From NCBI GenBank assembly GCA_964352735.1, contig CAYGTC010000002.1, positions 62,001-126,000 of the forward strand: a DNA stretch of 64,000 bases, written 5' to 3'. This document shows, piece after piece, positions 17,737 to 27,400 of the stretch (positions are counted from its first letter, which is position 1; every line of letters starts with the position of its first letter). Source of the DNA: NORP309 sp964352735 (GTDB lineage: Bacteria; Pseudomonadota; Gammaproteobacteria; Xanthomonadales; Marinicellaceae). The notes under the pieces are model-generated. The model saw only the letters and a program-made list of their open reading frames with translations, was not told the DNA's origin and ran no database searches. The position numbers and the translations under genes are program-made.

Positions 17737-18786
17737 ATGAAAATCAAGGTTAAAAAACAAATCATCAATCACGGTACTTTACTGGTATTATTGGTGTTAG
17801 CATTCTTTTTTGCCATATCCAGTGGGCCCGCATCTTATGATTTAATGATACCATTCAAACTCATTGCATGGGGATTGGACAGGACGCAAGATTCTGCTGA
17901 TTACATCATGAGCATTGTCTTCAATATTAGAGTCCCCAGAGCGATATTGGCCATTTTAATCGGCTTTGCATTGAGCATCAGTGGTGCCTCATTACAAGGC
18001 ATATGCCGTAATCCATTGGCCGATCCAGGATTGATTGGCATTTCATCCGGAGCGGCAGCAGCGGCAGTGAGCATGATTGTTTTAATGAATCACATTGATA
18101 TACCTGATGTTTTTCGATCTTATCTTTTGCCAGTTTGTGCTTTTATTGGTGCTGCAATCACTGCTTTTTTAATTCACCGTATGGCCATGGTGAATGGAAA
18201 AGTTCAAATCGTCACATTATTATTGGCCGGTATCGCACTGAATGCCCTATTCGCTGCAATTATAGGGTTGATGAGTTATTTGGCTGATGATCAATCATTA
18301 AGATTGATCACTTATTGGTTGATGGGCTCTTTGGCTTCAGCCAATTGGCACAGCCTTTTATTCATCAGTCCATTGTTGATCATCGCCATGGTAGGCATCT
18401 TGATGAAAAAAAATGAACTGAACTTGATGTTATTGGGTGAAGCCAATGCCAAATTCATGGGTGTTGAGGTAGAAAAGATCAAAAAACAACTATTGATTCT
18501 CAATGCGCTCGCCGTTGGTGTAGCGGTTTCTGTCAGTGGTATTATTGGTTTTGTTGGTTTGGTTGTCCCACATATTTTGAGGATTACAGTAGGTAGCGAC
18601 TATCGTAAGCTTTTGATACATTCCATGTTGTTGGGAGGATCAACACTACTGATCGCAGATTTATTTGCCAGATCAATCGCCTCTCCTGCGGAAGTCCCAA
18701 TTGGTGTAGTCACCTCTTTGCTGGGTGCTCCTGTATTTATTTTCTTATTAATGAAACAGAAGAAGAAACTGAGTTTTGGCATATGA
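17737..18786 (+). CDS. hmuU: Heme ABC importer permease (FecCD family)
   Basis: Inner-membrane permease with about ten helices, 349 aa. The signatures SGASLQGICRNPLADPGLIGIS and GFVGLVVPHILR are diagnostic of the BtuC/FecD/HmuU family. The stop overlaps the ATPase start by four bases (ATGA). With HmuT and HmuV it forms a complete importer. Confidence 0.94.
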   Translation: MKIKVKKQIINHGTLLVLLVLAFFFAISSGPASYDLMIPFKLIAWGLDRTQDSADYIMSIVFNIRVPRAILAILIGFALSISGASLQGICRNPLADPGLIGISSGAAAAAVSMIVLMNHIDIPDVFRSYLLPVCAFIGAAITAFLIHRMAMVNGKVQIVTLLLAGIALNALFAAIIGLMSYLADDQSLRLITYWLMGSLASANWHSLLFISPLLIIAMVGILMKKNELNLMLLGEANAKFMGVEVEKIKKQLLILNALAVGVAVSVSGIIGFVGLVVPHILRITVGSDYRKLLIHSMLLGGSTLLIADLFARSIASPAEVPIGVVTSLLGAPVFIFLLMKQKKKLSFGI

Positions 18787-19556
18787 TATTAAACGTTAAA
18801 AACCTGAACTATGCACTTGGCAGCAAGCAGCTGTTGAACAACATCAATATTAACATTGAAAAACCACAATTGATTGGCATCATCGGTGCAAATGGTGCCG
18901 GAAAATCGACATTGTTGAATTGTCTTTGTGGATTAAATACCTGTCACGAATCGATCGAGATTAATGGCCAACTCATTGAACATTATGCTCTATCAGAACT
19001 GGCTGAATGTCGAGCAGTTTTACCACAACATACAAATTTAAACTTTCCTTTTATGGCGCATGAAATTGTTGCCATGAGTTTTGCTCTGTGTGCCATTTCG
19101 AATGCAAAGAAAGATCAAATTATATTAGAATGCCTTGAAGCCATGTCAGCAAAACACTTATCTAGCAGGAATTTTCTGAATTTATCAGGTGGCGAAAAGC
19201 AACGCGTGCACATTGCCAGAGTTTTGGCTCAATTAATGATCAATAAAAATACTCAGCACAAGCAAATATTATTTTTGGACGAGCCCACTGCCCCACTGGA
19301 TTTGAAGTACCAGTATCAATTGTTTGATTACTTAAAAACCTTAAAAAACGACAAGACCACAACCATCACCGTTATTCATGATTTGAATTTGGCCGCAACC
19401 TACTGCGACGAATTATGGGTCATGAAAGATGGTCGGCTGATTGAAAAGGGATCACCCAATCAACTGATCACACAATCCATGTTAAACGAAGTATTTGACG
19501 TCAATCTTGATGTGACATTGAGACACAAAACCCCTCACATTTATAAAACACTATGA
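18783..19556 (+). CDS. hmuV: Heme ABC importer ATPase
   Basis: ATPase subunit of the importer, 257 aa. Walker A is GANGAGKST, the signature is LSGGEKQR, Walker B is ILFLDEPTAPLD, and the switch His is in VIHDLNLAATYCD. The Q-loop region VLPQHTNLNF fits HmuV/BtuD proteins. It overlaps hmuU upstream and the HugZ-type gene downstream by four bases each. Confidence 0.94.
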   Translation: MILNVKNLNYALGSKQLLNNININIEKPQLIGIIGANGAGKSTLLNCLCGLNTCHESIEINGQLIEHYALSELAECRAVLPQHTNLNFPFMAHEIVAMSFALCAISNAKKDQIILECLEAMSAKHLSSRNFLNLSGGEKQRVHIARVLAQLMINKNTQHKQILFLDEPTAPLDLKYQYQLFDYLKTLKNDKTTTITVIHDLNLAATYCDELWVMKDGRLIEKGSPNQLITQSMLNEVFDVNLDVTLRHKTPHIYKTL

Positions 19557-20287
19557 ACGATAAAAAAAGACAAGCCATTATTGAAGCCAGACATCTTCTG
19601 AGATCAAAAGAAAAAGCGATACTTTCAACCCATTCAAAAAGTAAATCGGGTTATCCCTTTGGTTCCATGACCACATTCATCAGTGATCATGTCGGTCACC
19701 CCATCATTTATATCAGCAATCTGGCACAACACACGCACAATATTGATCACGATCCTCGTATGAGTATTATTGTCAGTCAAGACAATGGCAATGACATCAA
19801 TGCAGGTGCACGATTGACTTTACTGGGCCAAGCCAAAGCAGTTGAAAACCAAGAAGTCGAATCGATTGGTGAAAAATTTTATGCCCGATTTCCTGAGAGC
19901 CGTAAATACCAAAATACACATGACTTTAAATTTTATCGGATTCACGTTGAACATGTCCGTTATATCGGTGGATTTGGACAAATATATTGGTTACCTGTTG
20001 AACACTTTATATTGGAGCAACCCCAATGGAGTGCGCAAGAGCACTATGCGATTGATCACATGAATGAGGGTCATATTGACGCTATGCAATTGATGCTATC
20101 ACACTTCAAAAAAGTGGATACTGAAGATGTCATCATGACGCATCTGTATCCTGATGGTTGTATTCTGAAAGCTGATCACAAAGACAATTATTACTTACCC
20201 TACTCTGAAATGGCGATGGCTTCAGGTGACATCAGAAAACGATTGGTTGAACTCACCCATCATGCACGGCAAAAACTCAACGCTTGA
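19553..20287 (+). CDS. HugZ-family heme-degrading protein (FMN-binding split barrel)
   Basis: A 244-residue cytoplasmic protein of the pyridoxamine-phosphate-oxidase-like split-barrel fold. The N-terminal barrel shows ILSTHSKSKSGYPFGSMTTF and DPRMSIIV, the middle GARLTLLGQA, and the C-terminal part (HLYPDGCILKADHKDN onward) looks like the DUF2470 domain joined to HugZ proteins. In Helicobacter and Campylobacter relatives this protein opens heme to release iron, and here it overlaps the importer ATPase gene by four bases. Heme oxygenase activity is therefore the likely role, though the split-barrel fold alone is not proof. Confidence 0.85.
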   Translation: MNDKKRQAIIEARHLLRSKEKAILSTHSKSKSGYPFGSMTTFISDHVGHPIIYISNLAQHTHNIDHDPRMSIIVSQDNGNDINAGARLTLLGQAKAVENQEVESIGEKFYARFPESRKYQNTHDFKFYRIHVEHVRYIGGFGQIYWLPVEHFILEQPQWSAQEHYAIDHMNEGHIDAMQLMLSHFKKVDTEDVIMTHLYPDGCILKADHKDNYYLPYSEMAMASGDIRKRLVELTHHARQKLNA

Positions 20288-20445
20288 TACATTAGCCTCT
20301 AAAGTTGCCTTGATGGCAAAGTGACATATATAAGGCAGCAAAAAACTAGACTTCAAGACCGCATTATGTCACTTTTGTAAATGAGTATTGCAATTGTAGT
20401 TGATATTGATAGAATCAGAAAAGACAGTTTATAGAGAGCATCATA

Positions 20446-21588
20446 ATGCGCTTTTCACCAAAAAATTATCAATATAAAGAAAGAGTCACTCCCGATCTAT
20501 CAGAAAAACAGTTCGTTATCGGAGATGGCCGCATCAGTGGTTATATTTCTATGTTTCTGGGAATTCTGAGTTTTTTAGCGGTGCTGGCCTATCAATTCCC
20601 AAGTTACTTAACCACCACTGATTTAAGGGCTGTCTATGATGCCGATGTATTACAAAGCGTCCTCAAATATGGCATGTGGATATCATTGACTTTTGCGCTG
20701 GTGACTTTTGTATTGAATAAAAAGAAACGTATGGGTGCCATTGGGGTTTTGTTTGTTGTTTTGGCTTTTACATTGGGTGGTTATCAAATACCAACTGGTC
20801 CAGTAGAACCAAGCCAATGGTCATTGGGAGTTGATTGGTTGATTCTCGCTTTTATAGTTTCTGCTGTCTTATTTATATTCATTGAAAAAGTTTTTCCTAA
20901 GTATCGTTCGCAAATCATCACACGACCTGAATGGAAACTTGATCTGCTTTATTTTGTTGTTAATCACTTATTGATCACGGTATTATTATTGGTCGCCAAT
21001 TATTTTTTCAATACTTTTTTTGCATGGGCCATCAATGAAAATTTACAGCAGTGGATTCAATCTCAACCGATTATATTGCAGTTCATAATTTTACTTATCA
21101 TTGCAGATTTTGTGTTGTATTGGTCGCATCGTTGTTACCATGAAGTACCCGGGTTATGGAAGATCCATGCAGTCCACCATTCTGTTGAATACATGGATTG
21201 GTTAGCAGGTTCCAGAAACCATTTATTACAAACTTTTTCGGATCGAATATTTGCCATCATTCCTTTATACCTCATCGGTGCTGACAAAGAAGCATTGGAT
21301 ATTTACATCGCTTTTGCAGCATTCCAAGCTGTTTATGTCCATGCCAATGTCAACATCCCTCTTGGCCCACTCGAATGGTTTTTGGTGACGCCCAAATTTC
21401 ATCATTGGCACCACAGCAGTCAAAAGCCTGCCATCGATACCAATTATTCGGTGCACACACCATTGTTTGATGTATTGTTTAGAACCTATCATTTACCCAA
21501 AGATCACTGGCCCTCACATTATGGAACGGTACCAAGGATTCCAAGAACATTCCTTAAGCAGTTGTTTTACCCTTTCAAAAAATCATAA
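20446..21588 (+). CDS. Sterol desaturase/fatty acid hydroxylase superfamily membrane protein
   Basis: A 380-residue membrane protein with about six helices and the three histidine clusters of di-iron membrane oxygenases: HRCYH (preceded by DFVLYWS), HAVHHS, and HHWHHS (in TPKFHHWHHSSQKPAIDTNY). All cluster histidines are present, so it should be active, adding a hydroxyl or double bond to a lipid. The substrate is unknown. It is rightward and alone, with about 160 bases after the heme operon, and it faces the end of the biosynthetic operon. Hydroxylation of that product is possible but purely conjecture, since the genes are convergent rather than in an operon. Confidence 0.88.
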   Translation: MRFSPKNYQYKERVTPDLSEKQFVIGDGRISGYISMFLGILSFLAVLAYQFPSYLTTTDLRAVYDADVLQSVLKYGMWISLTFALVTFVLNKKKRMGAIGVLFVVLAFTLGGYQIPTGPVEPSQWSLGVDWLILAFIVSAVLFIFIEKVFPKYRSQIITRPEWKLDLLYFVVNHLLITVLLLVANYFFNTFFAWAINENLQQWIQSQPIILQFIILLIIADFVLYWSHRCYHEVPGLWKIHAVHHSVEYMDWLAGSRNHLLQTFSDRIFAIIPLYLIGADKEALDIYIAFAAFQAVYVHANVNIPLGPLEWFLVTPKFHHWHHSSQKPAIDTNYSVHTPLFDVLFRTYHLPKDHWPSHYGTVPRIPRTFLKQLFYPFKKS

Positions 21589-21898
21589 TAAATCACATTA
21601 TATTTTTAAATTAAATAATTGATATTGAAATAAAAAACATAACTTCATTATCAGAAAAACTTAAGTTTAAAAAAGTCCTTGCGTTGTGAACATTTGCAAA
21701 ATTTCCAACTTGAAAGTTGAGAATAATGCTGATATGGATGCATTAATTAAAAGAAACCTTTGCTTGATTCTGGGTGATTGAGAAAAAGAATTAAAAATGA
21801 GTCAATCAAGACGCTAAACGCAGAAGGACGCTTTTCTAAACTTTTTATCTTCATTCACGAATCGAGCAAAGGTCTCTAAAATAGAGTATGCTCACAGA
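21589..21898. other. Intergenic region between convergent genes, only weak inverted repeats
   Basis: About 310 bases. A small hairpin CAACT-TGAA-AGTTG lies near 21707-21720. CTTGATT (21763-21769) is matched by AATCAAG (21804-21810) at long spacing. Either could contribute to termination of the convergent transcripts, but neither has a T run. No gene was recognised. Confidence 0.4.
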
Positions 21899-23290
21899 TT
21901 AGAAGAAATAACGTAATCTCGCCAGTATACTATTGCTCTTATCTCCTGTTGCACCATTTAAATAAAAAGCACTGATCTCCAGTGACAGGTCATCACGAAC
22001 CTTATATTTAGATGTAAGTCGATGAATTTCAGATTTATTCTTAAATTGGTAAAGTAGTGTATAAGAAATATCTAAGGTTTGATACCAGAAACTTTCCGAC
22101 ACACTGAACACCATATCAGTCGTATTGCGGTATTTTTTTGGCAGATATGGGTTTTTATTATTCTTTAAATATTGAGTAGAAACTCCAAACAACCAGGTCC
22201 TGGTCCCACCTTGTGTATAATTGTAACTGGTACTTAATTGAATTTGATCTGATTTTAAAATGCCATTATTTAATTCAGAATATGGTCCAATAGTTTGAAA
22301 ATTTCGACCAAAATTATATGCCAGTTCAGTTTGGATAGCACTGTTGCCAAATGTGTAGTTTGAAGCTGCTGCCAACATTTGATACCTATCATGCTGATTT
22401 TCAACCACAATGTTATCATTAACTGTATCAAGATATTGATAGGTAACTTGATTATCATACAAGTCAGCAGCGAATAGTGAATAATCCCCTCTTCCAATGG
22501 TTTTATGCCACCTGAAACCCAGTTCAGTTTCAAAGTCTTTATCTTTCTGTTGTAAAACGAGATTGCCAAGAGAATCTTGAGTAAAGGGGTTTCTATTCAC
22601 TTCAACATCAGGATTAACGATAAAAGTAAATTGCCCAATTGACGAATAATGATCCAATTTAAACATAAATTGAGAAAGTCGAGACTGTTCCAAACTTGTG
22701 AAGATAAAATCAGTCTGATTTCTTGGACTAAATACATCCGTAACAACAGAAGTTTCAGATTCTCCCCATACAATGATCTGATAGCCCAAAGATAAATTGG
22801 TATCTCCCCAGTTTTTCTGAAGATATACATTGCGTATATTCGACTCATCGCCAATGGATTTATCTGCGCTTATCCTGGTATCATTGTTTAAAAAAAGATT
22901 ATATATCACATCTACATGAGCATAAAAATCTTTTGGCAAACTTTTACCCCATTGCAACTGTAGAGAGGAACGATTGGTTTGTACTGATGAAGGTGAGTTT
23001 ACTCTATATGAGAATTCTTGTTGGTAAATGAAGCGACCATCAAAAAAATTTGTTTTATGTTGATTATCATTTTCAAAGTTTTCATCTTCTTCATCCAGAC
23101 TTATATCATCAAAAAGGTCTAGATCACCTTCACCCTCTATGCCAAAATCTAATTCATGGTTATCGGTATCAGTCTCTAATTGCTTTAAAGCACTTGTTGC
23201 TCTCTCATCTTGTTGCTCTGCTTGTAAACAAGCAGAGAACAATAAACCGCACAGTAAACCAATGAAGATATACAAAATACTCAGGTGCAT
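21899..23290 (-). CDS. Outer-membrane beta-barrel protein (DUF1302-like) ending the biosynthetic operon
   Basis: A 463-residue protein with a signal peptide (cleaved near CLQA, residue 25; a lipobox reading is weak), then an acidic linker rich in D and E (residues 30-75), then a long series of alternating beta strands ending in RLRYFF, a terminal Phe as in barrels. The segment IIVWGESETSVVTDVFSPRN resembles the signature region of DUF1302-type porins, which are often found with RND/MMPL exporters and periplasmic lipid carriers. It starts 39 bases after the permease. A role as the outer-membrane exit of the pathway product is inferred. Confidence 0.7.
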   Translation of the reverse strand: MHLSILYIFIGLLCGLLFSACLQAEQQDERATSALKQLETDTDNHELDFGIEGEGDLDLFDDISLDEEDENFENDNQHKTNFFDGRFIYQQEFSYRVNSPSSVQTNRSSLQLQWGKSLPKDFYAHVDVIYNLFLNNDTRISADKSIGDESNIRNVYLQKNWGDTNLSLGYQIIVWGESETSVVTDVFSPRNQTDFIFTSLEQSRLSQFMFKLDHYSSIGQFTFIVNPDVEVNRNPFTQDSLGNLVLQQKDKDFETELGFRWHKTIGRGDYSLFAADLYDNQVTYQYLDTVNDNIVVENQHDRYQMLAAASNYTFGNSAIQTELAYNFGRNFQTIGPYSELNNGILKSDQIQLSTSYNYTQGGTRTWLFGVSTQYLKNNKNPYLPKKYRNTTDMVFSVSESFWYQTLDISYTLLYQFKNKSEIHRLTSKYKVRDDLSLEISAFYLNGATGDKSNSILARLRYFF

Positions 23291-23329
23291 ACCCTTAAAC
23301 CAATAACCATTTAATTACTAGATTTATAT

Positions 23330-24403
23330 TTACCATTTAAAACGTTTCCAGCCAATCACAAATGTTGCTCCTATCCATGCCAGTAATACGAGAATCTCAA
23401 ACCAAATTGTTCCAATGCTGTTTAGATTATCAAAAAATACCAATTGTAATGCATTATTCACATGAATCATGGGTATAAAATTTGCAACACTTTGTAGCCA
23501 GTCAGGAAAGGTTGTAATAGAAAAGAAAACACCACCTAATACAATGAAAGGCAATTGCACAACACTCACCATACCAGTAAAAGCTTCTACCGAAGGACTA
23601 AAAACCGCTAAAACTAAACTTACACCTATAAATGCAGAAGCAGATAAGAGTACAATAATGCTTAACATGAAGAAGTTGATATTTATATCTACATCAAACA
23701 TGAGTACACCTACCACATACATAACCATAGCTACACTATAGGCTAAGAATAAGCGTGAAAGAAATAGCCCTGCCAAAAAAGGTATCGGTGAAGCATCAAT
23801 GGTTTTTAGGTTTTTGAAGAGGCCTCTATTTTGCTCTTCGATTATATAACCACCAAAACCATTTAAGCTGATAATTAAGAAGGTCATTCCAATAAGACCA
23901 GGCAGCAATATAACAACATAAGATTTGTAATCTTCATTACCAACTACAGTTACATCTACAGTTTTTTCTTTAACAGCATGAAAATAGTTGTCAACGATTC
24001 CCTGCAGAGCAGTATTCTCTATGAGGTTAGCTTCCATTTTGTTAGAGTAAAGGTGATATTGAATACCGATAGCCTCTGTTTCTTCACCTGATTGTGCTGA
24101 AATACTTAAATAGTGCTTGATTTCGTCATCGCTTAGTAGCGTTTGGAAATCACTCTCAAGCTTGTTAGCCGGAATCAGATGTGCAATTTGTGACTCATTT
24201 AAATAATCTATAAAAGCTTGGCTTTTAAAGTTCTGTACCGTATCATCATAGTAAATGTTGATTTTAGGCGCCCCAGATTTATGTAGAGGATAACCAATGC
24301 ATATTAATAACAATACTGGTAATAAATAACAAAAGAAAAAGGCTGTCTTATCAGACTTAAGCTGTCTCATTCTTAACTTGAAAAATATCCATGTTTTTTT
24401 CAT
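23330..24403 (-). CDS. ABC-2 type exporter permease
   Basis: A 357-residue inner-membrane protein: one N-terminal helix (FFFCYLLPVLLLICIGYPL), a periplasmic domain of about 120 residues, and five C-terminal helices including VVILLPGLIGMTFLIISL and the usual SIIVLLSASAFIGVSLVL region. This is the architecture of ABC-2 drug/lipid exporter permeases. Its ATG overlaps the stop of the NRPS-ATPase fusion gene by four bases (ATGA). It should pair with the ATPase fused to that NRPS, since no other ATPase of this type is in the operon. Confidence 0.9.
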   Translation of the reverse strand: MKKTWIFFKLRMRQLKSDKTAFFFCYLLPVLLLICIGYPLHKSGAPKINIYYDDTVQNFKSQAFIDYLNESQIAHLIPANKLESDFQTLLSDDEIKHYLSISAQSGEETEAIGIQYHLYSNKMEANLIENTALQGIVDNYFHAVKEKTVDVTVVGNEDYKSYVVILLPGLIGMTFLIISLNGFGGYIIEEQNRGLFKNLKTIDASPIPFLAGLFLSRLFLAYSVAMVMYVVGVLMFDVDININFFMLSIIVLLSASAFIGVSLVLAVFSPSVEAFTGMVSVVQLPFIVLGGVFFSITTFPDWLQSVANFIPMIHVNNALQLVFFDNLNSIGTIWFEILVLLAWIGATFVIGWKRFKW

Positions 24404-27400
24404 TCTCTTAACTCCGCACCTGTACTAGAAATAAATACATCTTCAAGACTTGGTCTTTCAATATGAAACTGCAATAATTCGATATCATTGCCTTCGCTAT
24501 AGTCTAATAGTTCTTTTAATGTTGCCGCTGATTCAGTTGTACTTATGGTAAGTTCTTTTCTGTCAACGCCCCAATGAATGTTGGTTACGCCTGTCAACGC
24601 GTTAATTTCATTATCATTAACGTTGCCCTTACCGATCAAAACTGATAGATCGTAATGTGCATTCAAACCTGAAATAAGCTCACTTGGTGAACCTTGAGCA
24701 ATAACTTTTCCTTCATTCATGATAAGTAATTCGTCACAAACTCGTTCTGCTTCCTCCATGTAATGTGTGGTGATAATGATGGTTTTATCGCCACTTTCTT
24801 TCAGTTGCTCAATAAACTCCCAAGTGTAACGCCTAGTTTGTGGATCCAATGCTGAAGTCGGTTCATCAAGAAAAACGATACTTGGATCGTCTAACATGGC
24901 AATTGCAATGGTTAATCGTTGTTTCTGGCCACCAGAAAGTTCTTCAACCAATGACTTCCTTTTATCAGTTAATGAAAGCTTATCCAGCAACTCATCTATT
25001 GACATGCCTTTATTTTGGCCAGATGTAGCTGAACGCAAGTCTCTATAGAAAACCAACATTTCTTCAACCGTTAGGAACTGGAAGTAGTTGTTCTGCTGTA
25101 ACTGTACGCCAATATGAGGTTGAATTTTCTTTAACTCTTTCTTGATGTCCATTCCCAAAACTTTAATCTTACCAGAATCGATGCTTTCGATGCCTTCAAT
25201 CATGCCCAGTAATGTCGTTTTACCAGCACCATTTGGCCCAAGTATGCCGAAGCATTTACCTTTTTCTACGGTAAAACTGACACCTTTTACAGCTTCAAAA
25301 TCCCCGAAGCTCTTTCTTACATTTTCTACCTGAATATCATTGATCATATTTATGTCCTGACTTTTAAGTTGTTTGTATAATGAATCTCGTGCAACACTCT
25401 TTATTCTTTGCCAGTAAGTTTGCTGATAAAACTTAACATCAAGCATTCTGTCTGCGAAACGTGCCCCATCAATCAAGCGTAATAAAGCTTCAGGTTCTCT
25501 TTTCTTTCCTCTGAAAATACAATGTATGGATAATTCTCTGCCAAGTTGCCGTGCTTCAAATACAATACCATTAAATTTCTTAAGTATTTTTCTTAAGTTC
25601 AGTCTGGAAAACCATTGCTGGACCATTGGGTCTTTTTGTTGATCACCTTGATAATTAAATAATACTTCATTGCTTAGCGCGGGCATACATTGGCTCTCAT
25701 TCAACAAGCCATGCTCTGCTAAGCCGATAAAGTTGATGCCCTTTTCTCCTAGTTCATTAACTTTTAAATTGATCGCTTCAAGGTTGCTGCGCTGGTTAAC
25801 CACGAAAGGAATTTTATCCAAGAACAGTCCTACTTGATGAAAGTCATTTTCTCCCTCAAGTTGACGACCAAAGTGATTCATCACCATACAGAACTCGTTA
25901 ACACCTAAAATATATGCCACGAACTTTCTAAAGATGACAAATGACTGCTCAAGAGCCGACTTTTTACTATCCAATGGTATGCGAAGCAATGTCCTTTGGA
26001 TGGGTAGTTTTTTTCTTTTGAGAAGCATTCCTTCTGTAATTTTCTTAGCCTCAGCCACTTTAATGGTGCCAAATTCATCTTTCACGTATTGAGCATTCTT
26101 TTTGGTAATGCCTGACTCCAAGTGCTTAACATAGCTAGAGAAATTTCTGCCACTTAACTGTGGTTTGTTATGTAATATTTGGTTTAATTTAGCTTTAATG
26201 GCCAATGATGAACTTTCATCGGATATCAAATGATCATTAAGCATCATAAAATAATGTTTTGTATCCGATATCGAAACCCAGCATCCGACATAGGGTAAGT
26301 TGCTTGTTTTCCGCCAATTCTGTAAGTCAGTAGCCAAACCTAAAATCAGCTTGTTTTGTGCATATCCATCCAGAAAACGAATGTCTAGATAAGGAATGTC
26401 GACATCGAAGTTTTCAAGGCTAATAACACTCCAGCGACGATTCTTATAATTTTTCGAGCGTAACAATTCGTGTTCTTCAACTAACTTGAAGTAAGCATCT
26501 TTTAAGACTTCGGGTGAATACCAACCATAAATGGCAATAAGTTCAAATACCGTGCGGTCTTCCCATTCTGTCATAGATTCCTGCATCGGTGTAAATGCTA
26601 TCGATTCAGAAGTAGGACAACTGGTATATTGTTGTTGGAATACTGAAAGCTCCTTGCTCAGTTTCTTCCTTATGGTTTTTTCATATGGGGCTACCCAACC
26701 AGATAGAGCCTGTTTGCCATTGGTAGCAAATAAATGACGGGCTTTATTTATATCAGAAACAAAGCATATATGGTCAGGCAAACTTGGGCCATCCATGCTG
26801 GCAAAAAACTGTTCCATTTCTTGTAAAGTGTAATCTTCACTTTCTTGCATCAACCAAAAATCTGTGCGTTCACCTCGCTCCATATAAGTAATGATATCAA
26901 ACTGAACATTTCTGTCTTTCCACGTTTCAAGAATTGCATCAGATGAACGGACAAAAAGTTCACAACATTTACGGACTGTGCGTCGTTGATAAAAATCATT
27001 AACAGAAATATCAAAACCTGCCAACTGCATCGGTTTCATCATGCGTAAAAGTAGAATTGAATTACCCCCAGATTCAAAGAAATCGTCGTTAACTTGTAGG
27101 CTTTCATTAGATAGATACTGACGCCATATCTGTAACAATTGCTCTTCTTGTTCGGTTACATCTGCTTCAAGATCAAGTTCATCGGATACTTTTTCAAATT
27201 GAACTGCATCTAATGCTTTTCTATCTATCTTGCCATTATTGGTCATGGGGAACTCTGACAAGACCACAAAATGCGAAGGCATCATGTACGGAGGTAAGCT
27301 ATCCTTAATTTGTGTTTTTAATCTTTCAACAATGACATCCTGATGTATCTGTGTATGAATATAGGCCACAAGCATCAAATCACCAAACTGGTCTGGTTTA

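Noticed and set aside
21763..21810. Long-spaced inverted repeat as an attachment or mobile-element end
   Set aside because: Seven-base arms 34 bases apart are expected by chance in AT-rich DNA, and no transposase or integrase is nearby.
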